From Arcobacter sp. F155 (lineage in GTDB: Bacteria; Campylobacterota; Campylobacteria; Campylobacterales; Arcobacteraceae), in contig NZ_PDJU01000010.1 in the NCBI RefSeq assembly GCF_004116455.1, positions 62,001 through 126,000 on the forward strand: a DNA stretch of 64,000 nt, given 5' to 3'. The notes under the pieces are model-generated. The model did not search any database and was not told where the DNA came from. It saw only the letters and a list, made by a program, of their open reading frames with translations. Made by a program: the position numbers and the translations under genes. Shown in pieces: positions 24,727-33,819 of this stretch (within the stretch, counting starts at the first letter, position 1; each line of letters opens with the position of its first letter).

Positions 24727-25549
24727 CTACTCTTCCTGTATGAGTATAAAGGTTCATTTTTTTATTTCTTGCAAAACCAATTAAAGTGATACCATGTTCG
24801 TTAGCACTTTTAATACCTTGGAATGTTACTGCTGCTTTAGATACAACAATTGGTATTTTATGCATAACACATTTTACAACCATTTCCATTGATAATCTTC
24901 CACTAGCATAAAGAACAGCTCTTTTAACATCTTTTCTTTCTAAACTAGCTTGTCCAATAACTTTATCAATAGCGTTATGTCTTCCAATATCTTCTGAAAT
25001 ATATACTGTACCATCTTCAAGCACTAATTCTGCTTTATGAACACATCCAGTATTATCAAATAATTCACTTGGTGTATTAAACTCTTTCATATGAGCTAAA
25101 ATATCTTTTGCTTTTACAGTATAGTCAGTACTTACAAAGGCACAATCAAAAGTTTTCTCTGCATTTCCTGTTACACCAACACAACAACCTGAAGTTAAAG
25201 TTTTCTCTTTGAATAGGTTTTGGAAACCTTCTTCACTTACATTTGCAATAACTTCTACTTTTAAACCATCTTCACTTACATTGATTGTTTGAATATCATC
25301 TACACTATTTATAACAGCTTCACTTAATAAAAATCCAACAATATGAGCATCTTGGTTTTTAGCAATTGTCATTACTGATAAAAACTTTTCACCATTTAAA
25401 AAAAACTCTACTTTTTCTTCTCTAATAACATAATCTTCTAAAATCTCTGACCCATCTTCATAGACTCTATCAATAATCACTTCTTTACAGTATTGTGAAG
25501 AGTTTGTATGAAAAGGGCAGAAGTTTTCACTTCTGTATGGCTTAGTCAT
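24719..25549 (-). CDS. fdhD: Formate dehydrogenase sulfurtransferase FdhD
   Basis: 276 residues from the chosen ATG, which has an AAAGGGA ribosome site and follows the fdhC stop by one base; an ATG at 25570 inside fdhC is less likely. FdhD passes sulfur from a cysteine desulfurase to the Mo cofactor of FdhA. The usual CGxCG motif is replaced by SGCCVG (Cys122, Cys123). Later motifs DNTGCVHKAELV, EDIGRHNAIDKVIG, YASGRLSMEMV and KCVMHKIPIVVSKAAVT are all typical. Confidence 0.93.
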   Translation of the reverse strand: MTKPYRSENFCPFHTNSSQYCKEVIIDRVYEDGSEILEDYVIREEKVEFFLNGEKFLSVMTIAKNQDAHIVGFLLSEAVINSVDDIQTINVSEDGLKVEVIANVSEEGFQNLFKEKTLTSGCCVGVTGNAEKTFDCAFVSTDYTVKAKDILAHMKEFNTPSELFDNTGCVHKAELVLEDGTVYISEDIGRHNAIDKVIGQASLERKDVKRAVLYASGRLSMEMVVKCVMHKIPIVVSKAAVTFQGIKSANEHGITLIGFARNKKMNLYTHTGRVDV

Positions 25550-25550
25550 A

Positions 25551-26501
25551 CTATTTCCCTTTTCCTTCAATATCTGCTAAAACATCTGGTGCTAATTGCT
25601 CTAAATGTTCTCTTGGATATTTTCCAGTAATAATACCTTTTAAGTTTCCTTTTATTGCTACTCCTACAGAATAAACAAAGTCCATCATGAAGAACATAAT
25701 CATAACAGATGAACCAAAGTGAATATATAAAAGTAACCTCTTAAACTGAATAAATTCACCATGAGTGAATGCATCCGGATGTAAGAACCAAATTAAGAAA
25801 CCACTAACTAGTAAACCTCCACCCATCATTACAAAGAAGAAATAAATAATTCTTTTCATAGGCTTATACTTACCAGGAAGGATAATCTTGTTTGTTAAAC
25901 TATTTCTGAATAAAAGTTTAGCATCTTTAAATGCAATAATACTCATTAATAGCCAAATTGGAAACCATGCAATTCCAGTAACTTCATGTAATCCTCTTAA
26001 GAAAAATGCGATATCACCACCGCCAGATCTTAGTCCCCAAGTAATATTAAAACCAGTAATTATAAGAGTAATTACGATTAAAATATTTGCAATCATCACA
26101 AATCTTTGAAATAGTGAGAATACTTGAACTTCGTCATCTGGTTTAGTAATAACAGCTTCTTTTCTACCGTACTTAACATACATAAAACAAAAAATTGCAA
26201 TTTCAGCAACAAATACCCACCAAATAAAAAGCTGTCTTTCATTACTTGCTCTGATAATTTCAGGAGCAAAAGCTTCATATCCTGGTCCAAAGGCTTTATT
26301 AACCATTGCTTCATAAGTAGAACTTGGTGGAGTTAAAACTCCATCCAGGTTCCCTGTAAATAGGATTGCTAACTTGTACTTAATAAAGTAGTTCCAGTCA
26401 ATTACCATCAGGAACTCAATAAATACAAATCCCACTAATGATAGCCCTAGAAATGTTAAAATATATGCCTTATTTCTTTCGTAAAACGAGCTATTGTCCA
26501 T
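25551..26501 (-). CDS. fdhC: Formate dehydrogenase, cytochrome b (gamma) subunit
   Basis: 316 residues, about five membrane segments, with His residues in GLHEVTGIAWFP and YIHFGSSVMI fitting heme b ligation. It anchors the FdhAB dimer and passes electrons to the quinone pool. It is longer than E. coli FdnI because of an extra N-terminal segment and periplasmic loop, as in Campylobacter FdhC. It lies 5 bases after fdhB. Confidence 0.92.
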   Translation of the reverse strand: MDNSSFYERNKAYILTFLGLSLVGFVFIEFLMVIDWNYFIKYKLAILFTGNLDGVLTPPSSTYEAMVNKAFGPGYEAFAPEIIRASNERQLFIWWVFVAEIAIFCFMYVKYGRKEAVITKPDDEVQVFSLFQRFVMIANILIVITLIITGFNITWGLRSGGGDIAFFLRGLHEVTGIAWFPIWLLMSIIAFKDAKLLFRNSLTNKIILPGKYKPMKRIIYFFFVMMGGGLLVSGFLIWFLHPDAFTHGEFIQFKRLLLYIHFGSSVMIMFFMMDFVYSVGVAIKGNLKGIITGKYPREHLEQLAPDVLADIEGKGK

Positions 26502-26506
26502 TTATA

Positions 26507-27100
26507 TTACCATCCATAAGATTCTGTTGCGATACCTTTTCCTTTGTGCGTAGCTCTATATGTTTTAATTAAAGCAACCTCGTCAGCATCACCAACAAGT
26601 AGCGCTTTAGTAGAACACATTGAAGCACACATAGGAACCTTACCTTCTGAAATTCTATTTTGACCGTATTTATGGAACTCTTCTGAAGAGTTAGTTTCTT
26701 CTGGACCACCTGCACACATAGTACATTTATCCATTTTACCTTTTGTTCCAAATGCACCGTCTTTAGGGAACTGAGGAGCTCCAAAAGGACAAGCAAATAA
26801 ACAATAACCACAACCGATACAAACATCTTTATCATGTAATACAATTCCGTCTGTTCTGATATAGAAACAATCAGTAGGACAAACTTGTTGACAAGGAGCA
26901 TCACTACAGTGCATACAAGCCATAGATACAGAAATTTCTTTCCCTACTACACCTTCATTTACTGTAATAACTTTTCTTCTGTTTACACCAACAGGAACTT
27001 CATGAGCCTCTTTACAAGCAACTACACACCCATTACAATCAATACATAGGTTTTCATCACAATAAAATTTCATTCTTGAAAATTCTGGTTGTTTTCCCAT
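26507..27100 (-). CDS. fdhB: Formate dehydrogenase, iron-sulfur (beta) subunit
   Basis: 197 residues with four ferredoxin-type clusters: CIDCNGCVVACKEAH, CMHCSDAPCQQVCPTDC, CIGCGYCLFACPFG and the last split as CTMC...CASMCSTKAL. It passes electrons from FdhA to FdhC. No Tat signal is present, so it is exported as a partner of FdhA. It lies between fdhA (10 bases) and fdhC. Confidence 0.94.
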   Translation of the reverse strand: MGKQPEFSRMKFYCDENLCIDCNGCVVACKEAHEVPVGVNRRKVITVNEGVVGKEISVSMACMHCSDAPCQQVCPTDCFYIRTDGIVLHDKDVCIGCGYCLFACPFGAPQFPKDGAFGTKGKMDKCTMCAGGPEETNSSEEFHKYGQNRISEGKVPMCASMCSTKALLVGDADEVALIKTYRATHKGKGIATESYGW

Positions 27101-27110
27101 ATTTATTCTC

Positions 27111-29912
27111 CTATGCTCTTTCTAATCTTACTAGAGAACATTTAGTCTCTGGACAAGAAGTTTGTTGATCGTAACCATAACTTGTAACTTGGTTAGAACT
27201 CTCACCGAATGCATATGGTGCAGTCGCTGCTGGATATCTCTTACCTAAGTGTTCACCACTCCAGATACCAGAGAAGTTTTGTGGTAAGAATACAGAATTT
27301 TCATCTACTCTTAAACTGTGTACACATTTAATTTTGATTTTTCCGCCACCAGTTCCATGAACCCACATCATTTCACCATCTTTGATTCCAAGTTTTGCAC
27401 CTAGTTCTGGGTGTACTTCACCGTACATTTCACCTGCAAGCTCTGCTAAGTATTTAGAAGCTCTTGTTTCAGTACCAGTTCCCATATGCTCAACAATTCT
27501 ACCTGATACAATATTCACTGGATAATCATTTACCCATACTTGTGCATTTTGCTCAGATTTATATCTAACATTTGTTCTATAGTGACTCTTAATATCGTCA
27601 ACTGCTGGATATTTTTTAACTAAATCAGGTCTAAATGAGTGTAATGGCTCTCTATGCTTAGGAATATTATCTCTAAAGTTCCATACAATAGTTCTAGCTC
27701 TAGCATTTCCATATGGAGCAAGTCCAGCTTGAAGTGCATATTTTACTAGGATACCACTATCATCAGTTTTCCAGTTTGTACCTTCAACTGCTTTTTTCTC
27801 TTCATCAGTTAATTTAACACCTGCTAATTCTTCAATGTTTTTATAAGTGATTTCTGCATAACCACCTTTAACTTTAGAACCAACTGGAGCAACACCATTA
27901 GCTGCTAATAAACTCTTTCCATTTCTTTCAGTACCAAATCTAGCTCTGAATCCCATACCACCTTGTGATACTGGTAAGTTTACGTTATATAATACTGGAC
28001 TTCCAGGGTGTTTTTCATCCCAACAAGGCCATGGTAAACCGTAATATTCTTTAGAAACTGGTCCTTTACCTTTTAATGAAGTAGAGTTAAATAAGTGCCA
28101 ATTATCAGTATGCTTTTTAATTCTTTCTGCTGTTCTACCTTGGAAACCAATAGTTTTTAAACTTCTTGCAATCTCATTAGTAGCATCTTCTGGCCATTTA
28201 AAGTTTTCACCTTTACCCATACCAGCAATAAACTCTTTATAGAATCCCATTCTCTTAGCGAAATCGAATAAGATATCGTGGTCTGTTCTTGCTTCATATA
28301 AAGGATCTACAACTTTATATCTCCATTGTGCAGTTCTTGCAGTATTTACAACTGTACCTTCAGTTTCAACTTGTGAAGCTGCTGGTAATAAGAACATGTT
28401 ATCATTTCTTGTAGTGATAACTGCTGCATCATTTACATAAGGATCAATAAATACAACTAAGTCTAAGTTGTCTAATGCTTCTTTTACTTTGTGCGTTTGA
28501 GTAATTGTAGAAATACCATTACCGATACAAACTAGTGCTTTTAAAGGAGCTCCACCATTGTTAGCTTCGTTCTCTTTTTCATTTACACCATGGATCCATA
28601 AAGATAAACTGTATCCTGGTTTTTCCATCATTTCTTTAGATTTGAATCTTCCTCTTAACCAGTCGTAATCTACATTCCACTGTTTAGAGAAGTATTTCCA
28701 AGAACCTTCTTTAATACCATAATATCCTGGTAATGTGTGTGATAAACAACCTAAGTCAGTAGAACCTTGTACGTTATCATGACCTCTAAGAATGTTACAT
28801 CCACCACCTGGTTTACCCATGTTACCAAGTACTAATTGTAAAATAGAACCTAATCTTGTGTTTGAAGAACCGATAGTATGTTGTGTCCATCCTTGATTCC
28901 AAATTAAAGCACCTGGATCAGCCGCTGCATATGCAGTAGTAGCTTGAATTAATACTTCTTTTGGACATCCAGTAACATCTTCTACGTGTTCAGGAGTAAA
29001 CTTCTCACACTCTTCGAAGATTTCTTCCATACCATAAACTCTATCGTTAATGAATGACTTGTCAAACCAACCATTTTTCTTGATTAGTCTAATCATACCA
29101 TACATAAATGCGATATCTGTACCAGTTCTAATTCTACAATAGATATCAGACTTAGCAGCAGTTTTAGTATATCTTGGATCAACAACAATAATTTTTGCCC
29201 CGTTTTGTTCTTTTGCTTTTAAAATATGTTGCATAGAAATCGGGTGGTTAGAAGCTGGATTAGCTCCGAAAATAATGATTGCTTTTGAATTTTGCATATC
29301 ACCAATATGATTTGTCATAGCACCATAACCCCATGTATTTGCCACACCGGCAACTGTTGGACTATGTCAAATTCTAGCTTGGTGATCTATGTTATTCGTT
29401 CCAAACATAGCAGCAAATTTTCTAATATAGAAAGCTTGCTCATTACTTACCTTTGCAGATCCTAAAAACTGAACTGAATCAGGACCATATTTCTCTCTAA
29501 GCTCCATAAGTTTATCAGAGACTTTGCTCATAGCATCATCCCATTTTAATCTTTTCCAAGCACCATTTACTTTTTCAATTGGATATTGTAGTCTGTTAGT
29601 TGCTCTGATTTTATCAATCATATCAGCACCTTTACAACAATGTCCCCCGTGACTAATCGGGTGGTCTTGAGCTACCTCTTGTCTAACCCATACACCATTT
29701 TGAACTTCAGCAATTACACCACATCCTACCGAGCAATGCGTACAAACTGTTTTTACAAGTTTTGAACCTGGGAATGGATTTTTAATCTCATCCTCAGTCG
29801 CATCTCTTAGTACTGTCTTAGTACTAGCAAAGGCAGAAGTTGCTGTAACAGCAGTTGCAAGTGAAGCCATCTTTAAGAAGCTTCTTCTTCCAAAGCTTTT
29901 AAGCATATTCAT
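27111..29912 (-). CDS. fdhA: Selenocysteine formate dehydrogenase, catalytic (alpha) subunit
   Basis: Read through an in-frame UGA at 29369-29367 the gene encodes 933 residues, a normal FdhA length. It begins with a Tat signal (RRSFLKMA), then the 4Fe-4S motif CTHCSVGCGV..CC, and Sec182 in DHQARI-U-HSPTVAG, exactly where Mo/W formate dehydrogenases have Sec or Cys. A SECIS-type hairpin follows the UGA. Downstream is the molybdopterin-binding body with NMGKPGGGCNILRG and a C-terminal domain ending KCSLVRLERA. It oxidises formate in the periplasm. The UGA would make naive gene callers report two genes or a pseudogene. Confidence 0.95.
29335..29369 (-). promoter_or_regulatory. UGA selenocysteine codon and SECIS hairpin of fdhA
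   Basis: TGA at plus 29369-29367 is followed after 13 bases by the hairpin TTGCC, loop GGTGT, GGCAA (plus 29353-29339). Size, distance and the GG..U loop match bacterial SECIS elements bound by SelB, such as the GGUCU loop in E. coli fdhF. Confidence 0.85.
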
Positions 29913-29929
29913 CTTCTTCTCCTATCTAA

Positions 29930-30154
29930 TTATTTTGCAGCGTTATAAAATTCGCTCCAAGCCGCAGTCTTTTTATACAGAATCTCTTTCTTGTTAGAAG
30001 TTCCAGTTACAACACCATTACCAACGTTGCTTCCTTCTCCTCTGTCTTTATTTTCAGAAGTCGCAGCAGTTGCTACAACAGAACCAGCTAAAACAGTAGC
30101 TGCAATTCCTGCTCTTTTAATAAAGCCTCTTCTTTGAGTTAACTCATCAGCCAT
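29930..30154 (-). CDS. Small Tat-signal protein of the fdh operon
   Basis: 74 residues with a twin-arginine leader (QRRGFIKRAG, then a hydrophobic stretch) and only about 40 mature residues ending SEFYNAAK. Proteins of this kind sit between the chaperone and fdhA in several Campylobacterota FDH operons; a structural or assembly role is inferred. Expected in the periplasm or as a membrane-tethered signal peptide. It lies 17 bases before fdhA. Confidence 0.82.
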   Translation of the reverse strand: MADELTQRRGFIKRAGIAATVLAGSVVATAATSENKDRGEGSNVGNGVVTGTSNKKEILYKKTAAWSEFYNAAK

Positions 30155-30182
30155 ATTAAACTCCTTATTTTATTAGTGGGTG

Positions 30183-30230
30183 AAAAACCCTCTAAAAACT
30201 CTTTAAGTTCTTAGAGGGAGTTTCACTCCC
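30183..30230 (-). promoter_or_regulatory. Mutually exclusive hairpins inside the fdh operon
   Basis: On the minus strand a small hairpin (GGGAGT, GAA, ACTCCC; plus 30230-30216) shares three bases with a 13-pair stem (plus 30218-30188, five-base loop, one G-T pair) that is followed by TTTTT. The long stem has the form of an intrinsic terminator or RNA-stability barrier, and the short one could prevent it. It lies between the TorD-like gene and the genes for the structural subunits. Confidence 0.7.
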
Positions 30231-30235
30231 TTAAC

Positions 30236-30844
30236 CTATGCTACTTTTTCAATTTCTAAATATGATCTTTCAAAATTGAAGAAAATATTTAGTAAAGAAC
30301 CTACATGAGAATAAACATCAGAGCCACTTGATACAAGTTGGAATGAAAACTTCTCAACGAATGGATTAATTACTTCTTTAAATAACTCTTTTTGTAAATT
30401 TTCTTTAATCTCACCTTCTACTTGTTGCTCAATTAAATAAGCACAAAGTGTAAAGATAAATCCAAAGTTATCTTCTGGTGCTGTAAAGGCTTTTTCATCT
30501 TTTCTAATTTTAGTTTTTCCTAAAATATCTCTAACCTTTAAAAGCATTAGTCCAGCTTCTCTTTCATCATAGTGCCAAGAAGCACTTAATGAAACTGAAT
30601 TTCCAAATGGAACTAAAAATAGTTGTTGATATTGAACATAAAACTCATCTTTTTCATATGATTCTAACTCTTTGATAATACTATTTACAGACTCTGCAAA
30701 ATCAGTATCAAATGGATTTTCAGATAAAAGCTTTAGACTTTCAAGTATTTGTGCTTGATTATCTTTTACTTGGTCTTCTAAAAAAATCATTGCTAAAACG
30801 TTATAAATAAACTGTCTTGCTTTATCTATTTCTTTACTATGCAT
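30236..30844 (-). CDS. TorD/DmsD-family molybdoenzyme chaperone
   Basis: 202 residues, all-helical, with the family-type central motif YYxLFLVPFGNSVSLSAS (YQQLFLVPFGNSVSLSAS here) and EDNFGFIFTLCAYLIEQQ. Such chaperones hold the Tat leader of an apoenzyme until cofactor insertion; FdhA is the evident client. It overlaps the upstream 4Fe-4S gene by 8 bases and precedes the double hairpin at 30183. Confidence 0.85.
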   Translation of the reverse strand: MHSKEIDKARQFIYNVLAMIFLEDQVKDNQAQILESLKLLSENPFDTDFAESVNSIIKELESYEKDEFYVQYQQLFLVPFGNSVSLSASWHYDEREAGLMLLKVRDILGKTKIRKDEKAFTAPEDNFGFIFTLCAYLIEQQVEGEIKENLQKELFKEVINPFVEKFSFQLVSSGSDVYSHVGSLLNIFFNFERSYLEIEKVA

Positions 30845-32507
30845 TTAATAATCCTTGTTTAATCATTAGTTTTGCTTTACAATCTTCACAACAATAAAGT
30901 GTTCTTTGTTTTACTGGGTTTGAAGCAAAAATTGGTCCCATCATATTTGCAATCTTTTCAACTGCTTTAGTTGTAGCAAACTCTTTACCACACTCAACAC
31001 ATGCAAAAAGTGTATCTTGTGCTAATACTTCTTCTTTAAACCATGTTGGTTTTAATTCAATTACATCTCTTTCAATTGTTAAACAATCAGCTTCTGGACA
31101 TGAAGACTCACAATATCCACATGCTGTACAAATTGATGAATTTAATCTTAATGTATTATCTTCTGCATTTGCTACTAAAGCATTAACATTACATGCCCCA
31201 ACACATGATAAACATAAAGTACAGTTAGCTTCGTTGATTTTTACTTTTCCATAATGAACAACTTCACCAGTTTTTACTGTTCCATAGTCTTGGTCACCAA
31301 CAAGCTTTTCTAATCTACTTGCAAATACTTCTCTTTTTCTTTGCCCTTGTTGATTATAATTTACGTATGAGTTTTCAATAAAAGAAACTTCTTCTAGTTT
31401 TTCTTTTAATTCATCTTCTGTAGAAGCTGTTAAAATTGCATCTTTTTTATATTTTGCTTGATAAACATCGTTTATAATTTGAATAGAGTTCTTAATAGAG
31501 TCTGAGAAGTAATCATTATAAATTACTACTTGAGAACCAGACATTTGAGTAATAGTTAATAAAGAACTTTCATCTAAAAATAGTGCTGTATCTAAAACAA
31601 AAGGAAGTACATTCTCTTTTACTTCTATCTCTAAACTTTTTAGGTTCATTTTTGACGGTACAACTAAAGGATGAGTATCTTTATAGAAAGTACTTACATT
31701 GTAAATAGATTCTTTTCCTTGAGGTGTGTACTCTAATGAACCTGATGGACAAACAGAAAAACACTCTCCACAATTAGTACAATCTACATGAGAAAACTCT
31801 AAATGTTTTACTTCATCAATTTTTGTAATAGCATTTGTTGGACAAACACCTTCACATCTTCCACAAACTTCTTCTCTTCTTTCATGGTATTGACAAATTG
31901 AAGAATCATAAGCTATTACTTTTCTATATTCAAAATTAGAGATGTTTGTTCTAATCTGAGCTAATACGTCATCTAATCCCTCTTCTACAGGGTCAAAGAT
32001 TCCTGAATATTTACAGGCAATATCTTTTTGGTTGTACCAAATAACTTGACTAATATTTAAATCAACATCTTTTTCACCATCTGCTACAGTTGCAGTAAAG
32101 TTTCCAATTTGTCCTTCTAAATCTTTAACAATATCTTCAGTTACATGAAAAAGATCAAATTCATCAGGAACCATTGATCTTAAAACTTCACTTTTTTGTT
32201 CATTATCGCAAATAAGTAAAACAGTATTATTAACTTCTTCTTTGAAAAGCATATCTCTTGCAAAATCAAATTTAGTAGCATTTATTTCATAAAGCTTTTC
32301 TACATTTTTAATTTTACTTGCTAAAGAGTCTTGTGAGTTTTTGATATAAAAGTCTATTTCATCGGCAACAAGTTCAGCTTGTGTACCTTTTGTATTAGAA
32401 ACAATATATTCATTTTGAGGGATATCTGTTAAACTTTGAGTTACTAAAATAGTTTCAGGTAATGGAAAATCTATTCCATCTTTGTTATAATATATAAATT
32501 CCTGCAT
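30837..32507 (-). CDS. Multi-cluster 4Fe-4S protein, first gene of the fdh operon
   Basis: 556 residues. Four ferredoxin-type cysteine sets are visible: CGRCEGVCP, CTNCGECFSVCPSG (near residue 245), CTLCLSCVGACNV and CTACGYCESSCPEADC (near residues 435-470), then two isolated Cys pairs (CVECGKE and CCEDC) near the C-terminus that may bind zinc. There is no signal peptide, so it is cytoplasmic. It may carry electrons for cofactor maturation or link formate oxidation to a cytoplasmic acceptor; the exact role is unknown. It probably carries the operon promoter, in the 166-base gap before it. Confidence 0.85.
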   Translation of the reverse strand: MQEFIYYNKDGIDFPLPETILVTQSLTDIPQNEYIVSNTKGTQAELVADEIDFYIKNSQDSLASKIKNVEKLYEINATKFDFARDMLFKEEVNNTVLLICDNEQKSEVLRSMVPDEFDLFHVTEDIVKDLEGQIGNFTATVADGEKDVDLNISQVIWYNQKDIACKYSGIFDPVEEGLDDVLAQIRTNISNFEYRKVIAYDSSICQYHERREEVCGRCEGVCPTNAITKIDEVKHLEFSHVDCTNCGECFSVCPSGSLEYTPQGKESIYNVSTFYKDTHPLVVPSKMNLKSLEIEVKENVLPFVLDTALFLDESSLLTITQMSGSQVVIYNDYFSDSIKNSIQIINDVYQAKYKKDAILTASTEDELKEKLEEVSFIENSYVNYNQQGQRKREVFASRLEKLVGDQDYGTVKTGEVVHYGKVKINEANCTLCLSCVGACNVNALVANAEDNTLRLNSSICTACGYCESSCPEADCLTIERDVIELKPTWFKEEVLAQDTLFACVECGKEFATTKAVEKIANMMGPIFASNPVKQRTLYCCEDCKAKLMIKQGLLNA

Positions 32508-32522
32508 AACCTATGCCTTTTG

Positions 32523-32538
32523 GTAAAAAATATTTTAC
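32523..32538. promoter_or_regulatory. Palindrome GTAAAA-N4-TTTTAC beside the fdh operon start
   Basis: GTAAAAAATATTTTAC, a perfect 6+4+6 palindrome 16 bases upstream of the first fdh operon gene (minus strand). A near copy is at 32621 and a perfect copy at 39724. AT-rich, so chance is not excluded. Confidence 0.45.
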
Positions 32539-32620
32539 TTTATTCTATTAACTTAAAACTTATATGAAACTTAAATAGTTAAATATAGTTTACCATTTGT
32601 TAGGAAACTGTTACTTTTTG

Positions 32621-32636
32621 GTAAAAAAAGTTTGAC
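32621..32636. promoter_or_regulatory. Imperfect copy of the GTAAAA-N4-TTTTAC palindrome
   Basis: GTAAAA, AAAG, TTTGAC: 11 of 12 arm bases agree with the palindrome at 32523. It lies just before the -10 TATAAT of the divergent substrate-binding-protein gene, so the two sites flank the shared control region. Confidence 0.4.
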
Positions 32637-32673
32637 TATTATGCTATAATCTTAAAAAAACATAGGATTTTAT

Positions 32674-33819
32674 TTGATAAAATATATTTTTATATTTACT
32701 TTAATATTTGTTTTAAGTTATATAAAACTAAATAGAAATGAGTTTAATGAAGATACTTTATATTTAGGAACCTCACTTCCTAAAACTGGTATTATGAAAG
32801 CCATGGGACACAATGTTTATGTTGGTGCCAATGCATATTTTAACTACGCAAATGAAATTGGACTTCTTCCTGATAACAAAAAAATCAAGCTTCTTTGGTA
32901 TGATGATAAATATGAACCTGAACTTACAAAAGAGAACTTAAGTAAACTAATTGACAGCAATAGGCTTTTTGCACTTTTTGGTTTAGTGGGAACTCCTACA
33001 GTAAAAAACATCTTACCAGAACTAACAAAACTAGAGATCCCATTTATTGCTCCATTTACAGGCGCTTCATTTTTAAGAAATGAACAACTTTCAAGTTTTA
33101 TAAACTTTAGAAGCTCTTATCAAGAAGAGATAGATCAAATTGTCACATATCTACATGATAAAAAAGGTATTAAAAGATTTGCAGTTTTCTATCAAAATGA
33201 TACCTTTGGTGAAGAAGGTTATGTATCCCTAATTAAATCCCTTAGTAATAAAAGGTTAAATATTGAAGGTGAAGGAATGTATAAAAGAAACACTCTTTCA
33301 ATAAGACATGCCTTTTTAGAAATCAAATCTCATAATCCTGAAGCAATAATTATGATTGGAGCATACGAAGCAAATGCTCATTTTATAAAAAAAGCAAAAG
33401 AAGATAAAAGTTTTAAAGATACAATTTTCTGCAATATCTCATTTGGTGATGCAAATGAAATGGTAAATGAACTTAATGATTCAACATCAAATATTCTTTT
33501 TTCACAAGTTGTTCCACCATATTATGATAATAGAATCAGAATAGTAGCAGAGTATAGAAACATAATGAAAAAGTATTTTCCTAAAGAGCCATTAGGTTTT
33601 ATCTCTTTAGAAGCTTTCCTTGCAGCTAAAACAACAGTTGAAGCAATAAGACAAATTGATGGAGATATAACACAAGCTAAGTTTTTAAAAGCAATTAAAA
33701 ACCTACCTACTAATACATTAGAAGGTATAAAACTTAAATATAAAAACCATCAGCTTTTAAATAAAGTATATTTATATGAATATAAAAACAATAACTTCAA
33801 AGAGATAAAATATGATTAA
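32674..33819 (+). CDS. Substrate-binding protein of the Leu/Ile/Val (Peripla_BP_6) type, probable sensor
   Basis: 381 residues with an N-terminal hydrophobic segment (signal or anchor) and a two-lobe binding fold: LYLGTSLPKTGIMKAMG, FALFGLVGTPTVKNILP, FAVFYQNDTFGEEGY and AIIMIGAYEANAHFI. The start is TTG, with AGGA about 7 bases before it. No permease or ATPase is nearby; instead its stop overlaps a histidine kinase, so it most likely presents a ligand to that kinase. It is divergent from the fdh operon. Confidence 0.85.
   Translation: MIKYIFIFTLIFVLSYIKLNRNEFNEDTLYLGTSLPKTGIMKAMGHNVYVGANAYFNYANEIGLLPDNKKIKLLWYDDKYEPELTKENLSKLIDSNRLFALFGLVGTPTVKNILPELTKLEIPFIAPFTGASFLRNEQLSSFINFRSSYQEEIDQIVTYLHDKKGIKRFAVFYQNDTFGEEGYVSLIKSLSNKRLNIEGEGMYKRNTLSIRHAFLEIKSHNPEAIIMIGAYEANAHFIKKAKEDKSFKDTIFCNISFGDANEMVNELNDSTSNILFSQVVPPYYDNRIRIVAEYRNIMKKYFPKEPLGFISLEAFLAAKTTVEAIRQIDGDITQAKFLKAIKNLPTNTLEGIKLKYKNHQLLNKVYLYEYKNNNFKEIKYD

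Noticed and set aside
27111-29912. fdhA appears as two separate frames split by a stop
   Set aside because: The stop is UGA at the known Sec position and is followed by a SECIS-type hairpin; the window also encodes SelA, SelB, SelD and tRNA-Sec. It is one gene.
30233-30241. AACCTATGC at the end of the TorD-like gene as another operator copy
   Set aside because: Only one half-site is present and it is inside the end of a coding region; likely chance.
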